NCBI GenBank assembly: GCA_030737835.1
Contig: CM060853.1
Span: 558,001-622,000, forward strand
Reading direction: 5' to 3'
From: Acorus gramineus
Taxonomy: Eukaryota; Streptophyta; Magnoliopsida; Acorales; Acoraceae
DNA: 64,000 bases
Part shown: one piece after another, positions 1 through 10,130 of the stretch
Layout of the letters: every line of letters starts with the position of its first letter
Numbering within the stretch: position 1 is the first letter of the stretch
Notes under the pieces: generated by a model
What the model was told of the DNA's origin: nothing
The model's input: the letters and a program-made list of their open reading frames with translations, nothing else
Database searches by the model: none
Made by a program: the position numbers and the translations under genes

Positions 1-259
1 GCTCGGTCAAAACCCGGATACGCCCCGGAACTGTGAAATTCTGAAACGTTACCGGAATTCGATGAAATTTTTGTGAGTGGCTTAAAATGGCACCAGGACA
101 CATAATATGCAGTTAGATTTTCAATCGGAGTCCTCAAGCTCAGGACGATAGCTAACAGTCCAAAATTTTAGCGGTTCCGATCGAAAAACGAAAAAACTCA
201 AAAACTGCCAGAATGCTCCAATGGTTACCATAAGGCTAAAAAGTGACACATATATAACA
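1..259 (+). mobile_element. 3' end of a long solo-type LTR (TGTCACGCC family)
   Basis: The sequence from the window edge to 259 closely matches the last ~260 bp of the LTRs ending at 29338, 58711, 59704 and 63157, including the terminal ATATATAACA. It is followed by ATTAT (260-264), the presumed right-hand TSD copy; the left copy lies outside the window. Downstream sequence is the same family in the opposite orientation, so this LTR sits inside another LTR. It is a non-coding fossil fragment. Confidence 0.85.
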
Positions 260-264
260 ATTAT

Positions 265-1375
265 TATGTAGTATCCATGCCACCCTAGGCCTTGCATGTT
301 AGGGATATGCACCCTTATGATATGTGTAAAGGCCCAAGCATCCTGATACCATGTTTTCATGCTAGGGAAGCCTCGACCTACGCATGCGTCCCATTTAGTT
401 TAATTTATTTAAATCAAATGTGAGTTTTGTAATTAGCATGCCTTAGAGAATATTATAACCTTGTGGTTATAATATATGCTTCCCCACATCTTAGTTATGC
501 GCCCTGGAGGAATTCTGAAGAATTCATGACATTAGTAGAGTTGCAATCGGTGTCGGCGGATCCAAGTGGATCGTATCCGTGTGGGTAGGCTGTTTCTCTT
601 CCCTTCGTTGGATCCGTGTAGGGACTCCTCAGCGTTAGACAGGCCGTCCTGACAGAGGGCTCCCATCAGTAGGTACCTCCTGATTTTGTTTCGGGCTGTG
701 CTGAATCGTGGGAGTAGACCAGGCGAGCTACGGAGTGGAGGAGGGACTACCGGTGGACCAAGGGTGATTAACAGCCTAGTCAGTCCCAAAAGACCATGTT
801 ACCAGTTTGAGGGTGAGGGTGAGGGTGTGGTGGGTCGGCGATGTAGCGACCCATTGGATTGTGTAGTTGTTGCCACTTAGAGGCTATAAATGATTTGAGG
901 TTAATATGAATTGTGATGCATGGGTTGTGCTATTCACTGAGCGTGTGGCTCACCCCTCGCATATATTTTTCTCCAGTGATATCTGAGTCGGATCTGAAGG
1001 AGGAGCTCCCCGAGGCACATCAGCAGTAGCGGAGCAGCGTCACGTTCTGCGTGTGAGAGGCCGTCAGCACCCCCCCTTTGATTGTATGTATTGTATTCCG
1101 TGCTTGGGTACACGTTTGTATTATATTTGGATGTCGTGTATATATTGGCTCTCACAGGACAGTAGTTGATTATGTATCGAGTCTGTAATATGTCTTTGAA
1201 TTACAGATTTAGTTTTTTAGCTTCTGCTATTTGTGTATATATCATGTCAGCCTCATTGTTGTCTGTGTTGTCATTTTTGATGTTGTTTAGAGTATGTTAT
1301 TGACCTCCTGTATAGACTGCTGATATCATATATACCATTGCCGCGTCTCGGGGACGGCCGCCCTGGGGCGTGACA
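265..1375 (-). mobile_element. LTR fragment F, TGTCACGCC family, reverse orientation
   Basis: Read on the minus strand, this begins TGTCACGCCCC at 1375 and closely parallels the LTR beginning at 51587: the same block order, the same conserved block around 'GCGAGGGGTGAGCC' and the same CCCTCAC repeats. It is interrupted at 260-264 by the plus-oriented LTR at the window edge. Its outer edge at 1375 abuts the interior of fragment G, so F inserted into G. The protein frames here are not coding. Confidence 0.85.
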
Positions 1376-1668
1376 TCAGCAGTTTTAGAGTCATTGTATA
1401 TATTGTAAATCGTGCATGTGGCACAGGTTGTATTTTCTTTGGTCTAGACTTGGCTCTCACAGGATAGTGATTGTGTGTTCGAGTCTGTAATAATGTTTTT
1501 GGTTTTCAGACATTGTTCATATATTATGCTTTCGCTTTTCAGTCAGTTGTCATTATCCTTGCTTTGCCACCTTGTGTGTTGTTGTTGGAGCCTTTATTTG
1601 AACTCAGGTATTGATAGCTGATATTTATTATTGCCACGTCTCGGGGACGGCCGCCCTGGGGCGTGACA
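1376..1668 (-). mobile_element. LTR fragment G, first ~290 bp of a related LTR, reverse orientation
   Basis: On the minus strand it starts TGTCACGCCCC at 1668. It matches the stretch at about 2775-3068 over nearly its whole length, including the shared block around 1395-1445 and 2795-2845. It is cut at 1376 by the edge of fragment F, and the rest should lie left of the window. Its own edge at 1668 falls inside fragment H. It is non-coding. Confidence 0.8.
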
Positions 1669-3068
1669 TGACCCCCCTTGTGTCTGAGCGACGCAACATG
1701 TGGGAGTACAGTAGTATTCGATATCTCGATAAGTGATTATCGAGAGTAGTTGTTTCTCCATTGGGTTCGCTTTGCGAACATGGAATGTTTACTCCCAATG
1801 TCATCCGTGTTGAAGAGGGCCGGGTTGTAGCTGTCCTAACAGAGGGCTCCCATCCGTAGGTACCACCGATGCGTTCGGGAGCGTACTGATCGTGGGAGTG
1901 TACCAGGTAGAGGCTACCCAGGAGAGGGTTAACGAATGATATTGCGAGCGTGGAATCGTTCTCCCCTTTGTTGGATCCGATGTAGGAACTTTCTGGCATT
2001 GAAAAAGCTGTCCTGATAGAGGGCTCCCATCCGTAGGTACCACCAAGGCGTTCGAAAGCGTACTGATCGTGGGAGTATACCAAGTAGTGACTACCCAGGG
2101 AAAGGGCTACCGGTGGACTAAGGGTGTAGAGCAGTCTAAGTCTCTTCCAAAAGTCCCAAGAGTCTCCCTCCGGGAGTGAGGGTGAGGATGAGGTGAAGAC
2201 ACGTCGCCTCGTGACCCATTCGTTGTTCGTCCGTTCCCATAGTTGTTGGGTCCGGTCTCGTATCGATGTTCAAAGACATCGTTGGGCAGTTATCTCGATG
2301 TAGATGATCCAGTAGTGTTGCGTAGACCAGTAATCCCGGGTCTCCTCGACCAACGGTATGGTCACTCCCCAAAAGTCCCAAGAGTCTCCCTCTGGGAGTG
2401 AGGGTGAGGGTGAGGTTGGTGATCCAGTAGTGTTGTGTGGATCAGTAATCCTGGGTCTCCTCGACCAACGGTATGGTCTCTCCCTAAAAGTCCCAAGAGT
2501 CTCCCTCTGGGAGTGAGGGTGAGGGTGAGGTTGGTCGCACCGCCGCATGACCTTGTTATCCATTGGGTTTCTACCCATGTTTTCCTTGAAAGGAAATTGC
2601 CTTAGTATTGAACTGTTGTATGGTGATTGGTTTCCAGCCACTCACTGAGCTTGTAGCTCACCTCTCGCATACTGTTTCTTTTCAGGGGCAGTGTTGGGCG
2701 TGGACCTGGAGCTTTCCTGTGGCGTGGTCTTATGGGCGTGGAGCGTTCTTCCGGCGGGTGGCGAGTGCGAGGCTGTCAGTAGTCCTAGAGTCATTGTATG
2801 TATTGTAAATCGTGCATGTGGCACAGGTTGTATTTTCTTTGGTCTAGACTTGGCTCTCACAGGACAGTGATTGTGTATTCGAGTCTGTAATAATATTTTT
2901 AGTTTACAGACATTGTTTATATATTATGCTTCCGCTTTTCAGTCAGACATCATTATCCTTGCTTTGCCACCTCGTGTGTTGTTGTTGGAGTCTTTATTGA
3001 CCTCAGGTATTGATAGCTGATATTTTATTATTACCACGTCTCAGGGACGGCCGCCCTGGGGCGTGACA
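1669..3068 (-). mobile_element. LTR fragment H (D/H subfamily), reverse orientation
   Basis: The minus-strand start TGTCACGCCCC lies at 3068 next to unrelated DNA, so H is the oldest member of this stack. It shares distinctive blocks with the LTR pieces at 53191-53808 and 63163-64000, for example the block around 1755-1790 that reappears inverted near 63690-63720. It contains internal tandem modules (listed separately). No protein-coding capacity is seen. Confidence 0.82.
1833..2560. repeat. Internal tandem modules of LTR H
   Basis: Two kinds of module repeat here. A block containing GGGCTCCCATCCGTAGGTAC occurs near 1845 and again near 2023. A block containing AAAGTCCCAAGAGTCTCCCT, followed by a GGGTGAGGGTGAGG tract, occurs near 2150, 2371 and 2486; the last two copies are about 115 bp apart. 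The GGGTGA runs are potential G-quadruplex formers. Confidence 0.8.
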
Positions 3069-3645
3069 ATTGGTTTTCAGCAGGACCTTAAGATGTTGGC
3101 TAGGGTTTATGCTAGTGGTGGGTAACAATCTCTCTTACCTATCCATCTTGAACCATAATAAGAGGAAGGGGAGACCTCATTGTACTGACTCTGAATAAGC
3201 TGCCTAGGAGTGGGGTTTGGTGCTCTTGGTGGAGCTGGGTAGGTAGGAAATCTTTTAGCCCGGTTAGGGGCTTGATTCAATGGAGTCTGGTTTATGGGAC
3301 TTTGGGGTGTAGGGTTTTACTGTAACAGCACAGAAGCGGGTGCCGATCGAGGATTGAAAGTGTGTGTTTCCTACCAAGGAGGTACATATCCAGGAGAACC
3401 GGGTGTATACTGTCTCGGAGCTAGCCCTCGATCTAGGGCACAGCCTCTGTTTGGGTACAATACCAAAACTTATGGTGTGATCCCCTCTACCGTGGAGGTT
3501 TGGGCTTTTCTAGGTAGGTTGGGTCAACTACTAATAGGTGGGGAAGTGGGTGGGATTGCACAATGACATATCTGGTTTTAGCGGTCAATCAGAAGATGGT
3601 AAGTGGTGTAGTCTTCGTACGAAGTTCTAGCTCCAAGACAGTAAA

Positions 3646-3676
<31 letters not shown>

Positions 3677-4497
3677 AAAGGTTTATTTGAAGTGGTGGGG
3701 GTGATATGTGAGTGTTGTGGACTTGTTGGTGATTGAGGATGTTAAAAAAAGATTTTGATCTACCCATATTTATAGTAAAAATGATGCAAGAGAATTACCA
3801 CTGGTTAATAGATTGAATTGGGTAATAGGGTGGGTTTGAATTAGACTTTCCCCCTAAATTGGTTCAAATATTTTGTCCATGGAGGCGGCGGCATGTTCAG
3901 TTGATTCGTCTGGCCTCGGGAGGATGGTTTCAGCAACCCGTCTTGCATCATAACATGCCATATGTCTCATTTCTGACAAGCAGTGGAATAAAGTGGTTAC
4001 TAGGTTTTAGCTGTTAGAGAGGGGCAGCTAACAGAAACAAACCATCTTAATAGTCAGCATTTAATGCCAACTTTATGTCCCATCTGAGTGAACCGATTGA
4101 GAGGCGGTTTGCTCAAGTGAGCCGTCTGAGGGAGGCGGCTGGTTTAGGGTAGCCGCTTTGTTTCTAGCCCCTTGATTTTTCCAAGTGTTGGTCCAAATTT
4201 TGTTTTCCTTTTCTCTCTCCAATTTCCTTAAATAGTTTTCTTTAATGTCCAAATGTGTTTAATTTTAAATATCGCTTGGGATAAAAAAAAATTTCTTGGA
4301 CGGACAAAATTGGAGTATCTACAACCACCATCCCTGTGGCCACCACATCACCACTATTGCAACACCACCAGAGTCTCTCCCCCCTGGTTCTCCCCCCACC
4401 CTCGTCCTTCTCTCCTTCCCTTCCTCCCCCTCCTCTCCCCTCCCCAGCCTCCACCACATATCCTTCACAACAATTTACATTATTATCAGATGAATAT
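3069..4497. other. Gene-free stretch with microsatellite and low-complexity DNA
   Basis: No recognisable gene. It holds a (TC)n microsatellite at about 3652-3676 and a CCACC/CTCC-rich low-complexity tract at about 4320-4460. A 90-codon open frame at 3294-3566 (+) resembles no family I know and has no supporting context, so it is not called as a gene. Confidence 0.6.
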
Positions 4498-6744
4498 TGT
4501 TAAATTACATACTAGTTTGTTATTATATTAGTTTATTATAATATTAGTTTGTTAGTGTGTTACATGTGTAACATTATCATGTACTATTATATAAAGGGTT
4601 TTGGTCCCTCTCTAATAGAATTAGGTCTCATTATTCTCTCTCAATATATCTAACATGGTATCAGAGCCGGTGCCCTCTTTGAGATCTCATAATTTTTCTC
4701 TTCTTCTTCCTCCCTTTTGGATCTTCCTTCTTCCTTGATATCCGTGTTGGTCACACCATTGTCCTTGCTTGCCGTCGTCTCCGCGCGTCACAGTCTCCAT
4801 TCTTTCGTTGTCTCTGTCATCTCTGAACAGGCCGTTGCATCATCATCTGCCGCGCACCTGAGCCTATCGCTCTCGTCACACACCCATCGTTCGTTTATCG
4901 TGTGCTAGTCGAAGCCTGTCACAACCCATCACAATTCCCGTGTGAAGACCGTGTGTCAAGATTGTGATGTGTGAGGATCGTGTGTCAAGAATCCCTGATC
5001 ACATGTGTGAAGAACATCTGATTATGTGTGTGAAGAATCATTAGTGATCACCTATTCTCCACAATTTCAATCTTATATCTTGCATCTATTCATTCTCATC
5101 AGGAACTCGAACCTATCAGAAGGTAGTTCAGCACTCTGAGTAGCGACATGCAATGGATGAGGAGTTTCAGGCATTTTGGGAGACTCATACATGGGATATC
5201 GTTCCTCTTCATGCTTGCATTGAACCTATCAGTTGTAAATGGATTCTTAAGGTCAAACATTGACCCGATGGATCCATTGACCAACACAAGGCTTGTCTCG
5301 TTGCGTGTGGTTTCACATAGGATTATGGGATTGATTATGAGGAGATCTTTGCCTCTATTGCTTAGATGAACATTGTTTGTACTCTTTTTGCCGTTGCTGC
5401 GACTCGTCATTGGTCTCTTTTACATGAATGTGAAGAATGCCTTCCTTCACAGGGATTTATTAGAATTTGTCTATATGCAGCCACCTCCTGGCCTTCACAC
5501 TCCTCCTCAACATGTTTATCATCTTTGGAGTGCTATTTATGGTCTCAAACAGGCACCTCTTCAATGGTTTGAGTGTTTTCACAGAGTTATTATGGTGATT
5601 GGTTTTGTTGAGAGTTCTCAGGATCACTCTTTGTTTGTGCGATCATCATCAAGGGGCCAAGTGATTCTGCTTCTATATGTGGATGATATGATCATCACAG
5701 GTGATGACTTAGCTGGTATTACTGTTGTTCAGGAACATGTCAGTTGTCAATTCCAGATGAAGGATCTTGGTATTTTTCGTTACTTCCTTGGACTAGAGAT
5801 TGCTCAAAGTAAGAGAGGATTCTTCTCTTACAGCAGAAGTATGTATACAATAGACATTCTTGATTGTATTGCTATATCCAACACTTGCACCATCGATACT
5901 CCTCTTGAACTTCTTGTAAAGTTGTGCCCTACTAATGGAGAGCTTATGTATCTCTACATCACTAAACCTAACATTGCTGATGCCCTCAACATTGTTAGTC
6001 AGTTTGTTTCTGCTCCTCGCTCAGTTCACTATGGTGCTCTCATGAGAATCCTCAGATTTTGCGTGGGACTGTCACTAGATCACTCTATATGTCATCAACC
6101 TCATCTCTTGTTCTTCGGGCTTACACTAGTGGAGACTGGACAGGAGATTCTATTACTTGTCATTCTATTACAAACTTTTACATTTTCCTTGGGACACTCT
6201 CATTTTCTGACATAGCAAAAAAACAAGATGTAATTTCTCTTTCCAGGTCAGAAAGCCAAGTATCAAGCCATGGCCATCAAGACCAAAAAGATTGTTCATC
6301 TTAGATGACTCTTGATTGGTGTTGGAGTTGATGTTTCTGATCCTATTCCACTTTATTGTGATAATCGGAGTGGCATTAAGATAGCTAGCTATCAATCCGA
6401 TTTTTCATGAGAGCGTCGAACATATTGAGATTAACTGTCACTTCATACGTCAACACTTCCTTGTTCAGACACTTACACTTCCGCATATTTCTTCTATTAA
6501 GCAGCTTGTTGACTTCTTTAAAAACTCTCATCCCGTCCTACGATTTCAATCCCTTGTTCGCAAACTAACGCTGTTTGATCCACCTTGAGTTTGAGCAGGA
6601 TATTAGATTACACATTAGCTTGTTATAATATTAATTTGTTAGTGTGTTATACGTGTAACAATATTATATACTATTCTATAAAGGGTTTTATTCCCTTTCT
6701 AATAGAATTATATTTCATTATTCTTTGTCTCTCTAAATCTAACA
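4498..6744 (+). mobile_element. Old Ty1/copia LTR retrotransposon, strongly decayed
   Basis: The 5' LTR is at 4498-4655, followed directly by TGGTATCAGAGCC (4656-4668), the primer-binding site complementary to initiator tRNA-Met that is usual for plant copia elements. A purine-rich tract near 6588-6600 precedes the 3' LTR (6601-6744). Only reverse transcriptase/RNase H sequence is recognisable between about 5100 and 6590, including LYVDDMIITG near 5680. It resembles the RT part of the element at 9255-14003, so both belong to one lineage, perhaps Ale/Retrofit-like. The LTRs differ at roughly 15% of positions, which at an assumed 1.3e-8 changes per site per year suggests several million years. 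It is broken, with many breaks. No clear TSD was found. Confidence 0.85.
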
Positions 6745-7842
6745 AGCATAAAAGAGTGCAAATCATCATCACTACCATGACTACAACCATCAACCATCAC
6801 CACCACTACCACCGCCATCGATTGACACAGCCATAAAAAAAAAAAAAAGGAGAAAAAATCACCACTACCATTACAGCTAACCCCACAACCATCACATCCA
6901 TCACCACTACACTACAACCATCACCACAATAATCACTCTGATTTAGACATTAGCAACGGGCTGGTTGGCCCAGCCCGTTAAAACAAGGCCCAAACCCATC
7001 CTTGGGCCCAGGCCGGGCTAGCTCAGAGCTAAATTATTAGACCCTGGCACTGCCCTTGGGCTCGAACTTAGAGAGACCTGCCTGCCGGGCTAGGCTCGGG
7101 CTTGTTGGCCCAGATTTCAAACAAGTATTTTTTTTATTTTTTATTTGTTTTCGATGTGTATTTGTATATTAATGTTTAAATAAAAATTGAAAATAATTGA
7201 ATATGTATAATCAAAATGAGCCGGGGCTAGACGTGGTCGATGGAGGAGGATGAAGAGGGCGAAGAGAGCAAAAAGGCGCGAGGAATTTGTTTTGAATGGG
7301 ATGATGGGGATGAGATTTTGATGAATGAAGTTGGAATATGGGGGAGTGGTTGATTGATGGGGATTTTCTTGATTTCGGATTAATGAACTAGGTGGTGGAG
7401 ATAGCCGCACCCAAACTTTACACATGTTGACCCGGATTGAAGGATAACTCAGATGCTAGCTCAAAAGTATTTCGTTTTTCTGGTGATGTTCATTTGATAT
7501 TATTATTATTATAGGTAAAGGCATGTCAAAAACAAGTATAAATTACCAAGGATACACAACTCACAGGTATACACCCAACTGTGTTCAAGTTCAGATTCAT
7601 ATGTTGTGATCAACCCAATCAAAATCAAATCTGACACATCCTGACTTGAATAAAATTGAGATCAGTTAGGATATCTATTAAATTTCATGCCTTGGCCACT
7701 TCAGTTTCTTCATGTCTTATTTGGCTCATGTCATTATCATAAAAATTCTGAGACTATTAGAGTGTTTAGTTCAATAGTAAATTCTTAAATAACTAAATTC
7801 ACTTTACACTTTTTTGTTCACACATAAAAATGATATAATAAA
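6745..7842. other. Intergenic DNA with CAC/CAT low complexity and a GGGCC-rich patch
   Basis: No gene seen. A CAT/CAC/ACC trinucleotide-rich tract at about 6765-6945 resembles the CCACC-rich tract on the other side of the copia element (4320-4400), so it probably continues the same host locus. At 6955-7125 a GGGCCC/CCGGGC-rich patch looks like the subterminal DNA of hAT elements (compare 34283-34480), but no ends could be defined. Confidence 0.5.
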
Positions 7843-8320
7843 GGAAAAAATTCATATAACCCCTTGAAAACACCTAGTAAATCCACATAACCCCCTGAAT
7901 AAAAATTTTCATTAATAAATGATGAATATTTTATAAAAATTTTATTTAGTTAACCTTGACTGAAAACACAATATACTAAAAAACCACTACAATGTATTAA
8001 AAATGTGAAAAATCCTATAAAAATGACAATTTTACCTTCTCTAGATGTATATAAAACCCTATCCGAAGGGTAAAATCATCATTTATATAAGATTTTTCGC
8101 ATTTTTAACACATTGTAGGATTTTTTTGATATACTGTGTTTTTTATTAGGGTTAATCAAACATAATATTCACAAAATATTCATCATCTATAAACATAAAT
8201 TTTATTCAGGGGGTTATTTGGATTTACTAGATGTTTTCAAGGGTTATAATGGATTTTAAGAAAAGTCAGGGGGTTATATGGATTTTAGTCATTTTACAGG
8301 GGGTTATATGGATTTTTCCC
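7843..8320. mobile_element. MITE of Mutator type (9-bp TSD)
   Basis: A 478-bp non-coding AT-rich element is flanked by the perfect 9-bp direct repeat TATAATAAA (7834-7842 and 8321-8329). Its ends are inverted repeats: GGAAAAAATTCATATAACCC at the left against GGGAAAAATCCATATAACCC read inward from the right. The inverted similarity extends well into the body, for example the AAAACA/CTAGTAAATCC block at about 7868-7895 against 8225-8255. A 9-bp TSD with long inverted repeats is typical of MULE-derived MITEs. The right end carries an extra near-copy of the terminal motif. Confidence 0.85.
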
Positions 8321-8329
8321 TATAATAAA

Positions 8330-9254
8330 TTGGTTCCAATATTCAAAACACATTTATTTACACGATCTTGTACATATATTTGAAAAGCTAAATCTCTGTA
8401 TTGCAAAAATGAATATCACTAATGGAATAAAATTTTAATAAAAAAAAAATACTAACGCAATAAATATTTAATACATAAAATTGTTATTCATTTTTACAAG
8501 ATGAAGATTTAATTTGAAAAATGATATATTTAAACCCATGTGCTAACCTCTCAGCCAATCTAGCCTCTCCCGACGGTCTCCAATCTCCGTCTCCGTCTCC
8601 GTCTCCTGTCCGCGTTGTCGTCCCCAATCCCTCCGACTAAACCTGCCTCTTCCCTTGTGAGAAGAATCCCTACTTGATATGCACGTAACATCCTCTATTT
8701 CGTGGAACATCTTCCTTTTATGAGAAGAGGAGGAGGTGATGGTAAGGGAAGTTGAAACAGAGATGAACCGGAGGCCTACTTTGGTCGGTTGCGTGACTTC
8801 TTGAAAAACAAAGTGAGGATCAATTTGCATTTGGTTATCTTCGTTTCACACATTTGAGTCTTCTTTGATTGAGCTTGGGTTGTGATTCTATGCAGGTAGT
8901 AGTAGTTCACATTGGGTTATCTCTCAGACATTTTATTGAACAACATCCTATCCATCACACTTTATGATCCAAATGACTCACAATGGCGATGACAAGGTCG
9001 GTTTCGAGAGGAATGAAATGATTTTGGGCCACGTTTAGCATTCATTCTCATTCACATTATGTTGTAACTCAAAAAAATTTCGATTGAAATCGTTCATTCT
9101 TGTATTCATTCCTAGACATTTCAGACTAAATTGGAATCTATTATAATTAGATTTCTAAAAATGAAAAATTCTCTTTCTAATCCAAAATGATCAAACTGAT
9201 CCTTAATATTGTCAAGGGACAATGCAAAGCAAATTTTAGGTATGGAAAGAAGTC
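8330..9254. other. Intergenic DNA, nothing clear
   Basis: AT-rich sequence without a supported gene. A CT-rich stretch at 8560-8640 yields an open frame on the minus strand (8543-8830) with Arg/Glu-rich low-complexity sequence and no recognisable domain. Confidence 0.5.
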
Positions 9255-9388
9255 TGTTAGATTATATGTGTTATCTTATAATGTGTGTAGTGTATTACAC
9301 GTGTAACTCCTAGACATTTGTATATATAAAGGGATTAACCCCTAAGTGGAATACAAGGATTCCATTATTTCATTCTCTCATTCTAACA
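9255..9388 (+). repeat. 5' LTR of the young copia element
   Basis: Begins TGTTAG and ends TAACA; nearly identical to 13869-14003. It contains TATATATAAAGG near 9320-9332, a plausible TATA box for the element's own promoter. Confidence 0.93.
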
Positions 9389-9429
9389 TGGTATCAGAGC
9401 CACCACCTCAAAAACCCTAATTTTTTTTT

Positions 9430-10130
9430 GGAATCCTTCCGTCGCCGTCGTGCCCCTGCCGTCGCCGTCGTGCCCCTGCCGTCGCCGTCGCCGTCGTGCC
9501 CCTGTCGCCGCCGTCGCCGTCGTGCACCTGACGCTGCCGTCGCCGCCCCTGCCACTGCTCGCGCAGCCCTGCCCTGCCGCGCCCAGCCCTGCCCTGCCCG
9601 GTGCCCAGCTACGCCCTGCCGCGCCGTGCCCTGCCCTGCCGCGCGCCCTGCTGCACCCTGCCGCGCAGCGCCCAGCCCTGCCCGGTGCCCTGCCGCGCGC
9701 CCTGCCGCGCCGTGCCCTGACGCGTCGCGCCCTGCCGCGCCCAGCCCTGCCGCGTGCCCTGCCCGGTGCCCTGCCCGGATTACTCGGGATCTGTCGCGCC
9801 CGACAGATCTGCCCGGGCACCGCTGATCCTGCCCGGATTTCCCAGGATCTGCTGGGGACAGCTCCTGCCAGGCTGTATCGAGCGTTCCGGATCATCTCGC
9901 GCGCCCGACCCGGCACCTAACCCGAGCTCTCCCAGCATCCGACCCGGGCACTCCCAGCATCCGACCCGGATCCGCGAACCCGGGTCCTCCCAGCATCCGA
10001 CCCGGATCCGCGAACCCGGCCCAGCAACCCGGATCCGCGAACCCGGCCCAGCATCCGACCCGGATCCGCGAACCCGGCCCGGGACGCGACCCGAGTCTGC
10101 CCTCCGGCCGCCCTCTGCCGCCTCCGGCCG
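9430..10130. repeat. GC-rich simple and tandem repeats in the copia leader
   Basis: The first part (9430-9780) is a CCGTCG then CCTGCCGCGC low-complexity tract. The second (about 9940-10085) holds around four copies of a ~31-bp unit built on GACCCGGATCCGCGAACCCG. The tract is open in several frames on both strands only because it is Pro/Ala/Arg-coding in any frame. It occupies the place where gag would normally begin. Confidence 0.85.

Noticed and set aside
3294-3566. A 90-codon frame on the plus strand
   Set aside because: No known motif, no promoter or splice context, surrounded by repeats.
4493-6749. TSD for the old copia element
   Set aside because: AATAT and AGCAT differ at two of five positions, which is not convincing.
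8543-8830. A 95-codon frame on the minus strand
   Set aside because: Arg/Glu-rich low-complexity product from a CT-rich tract, with no recognisable domain or supporting signals.
9383-9920. Pro/Ala/Arg-rich frames in the copia leader
   Set aside because: CCTGCCGCGC low-complexity DNA, open on both strands, not gag-like.
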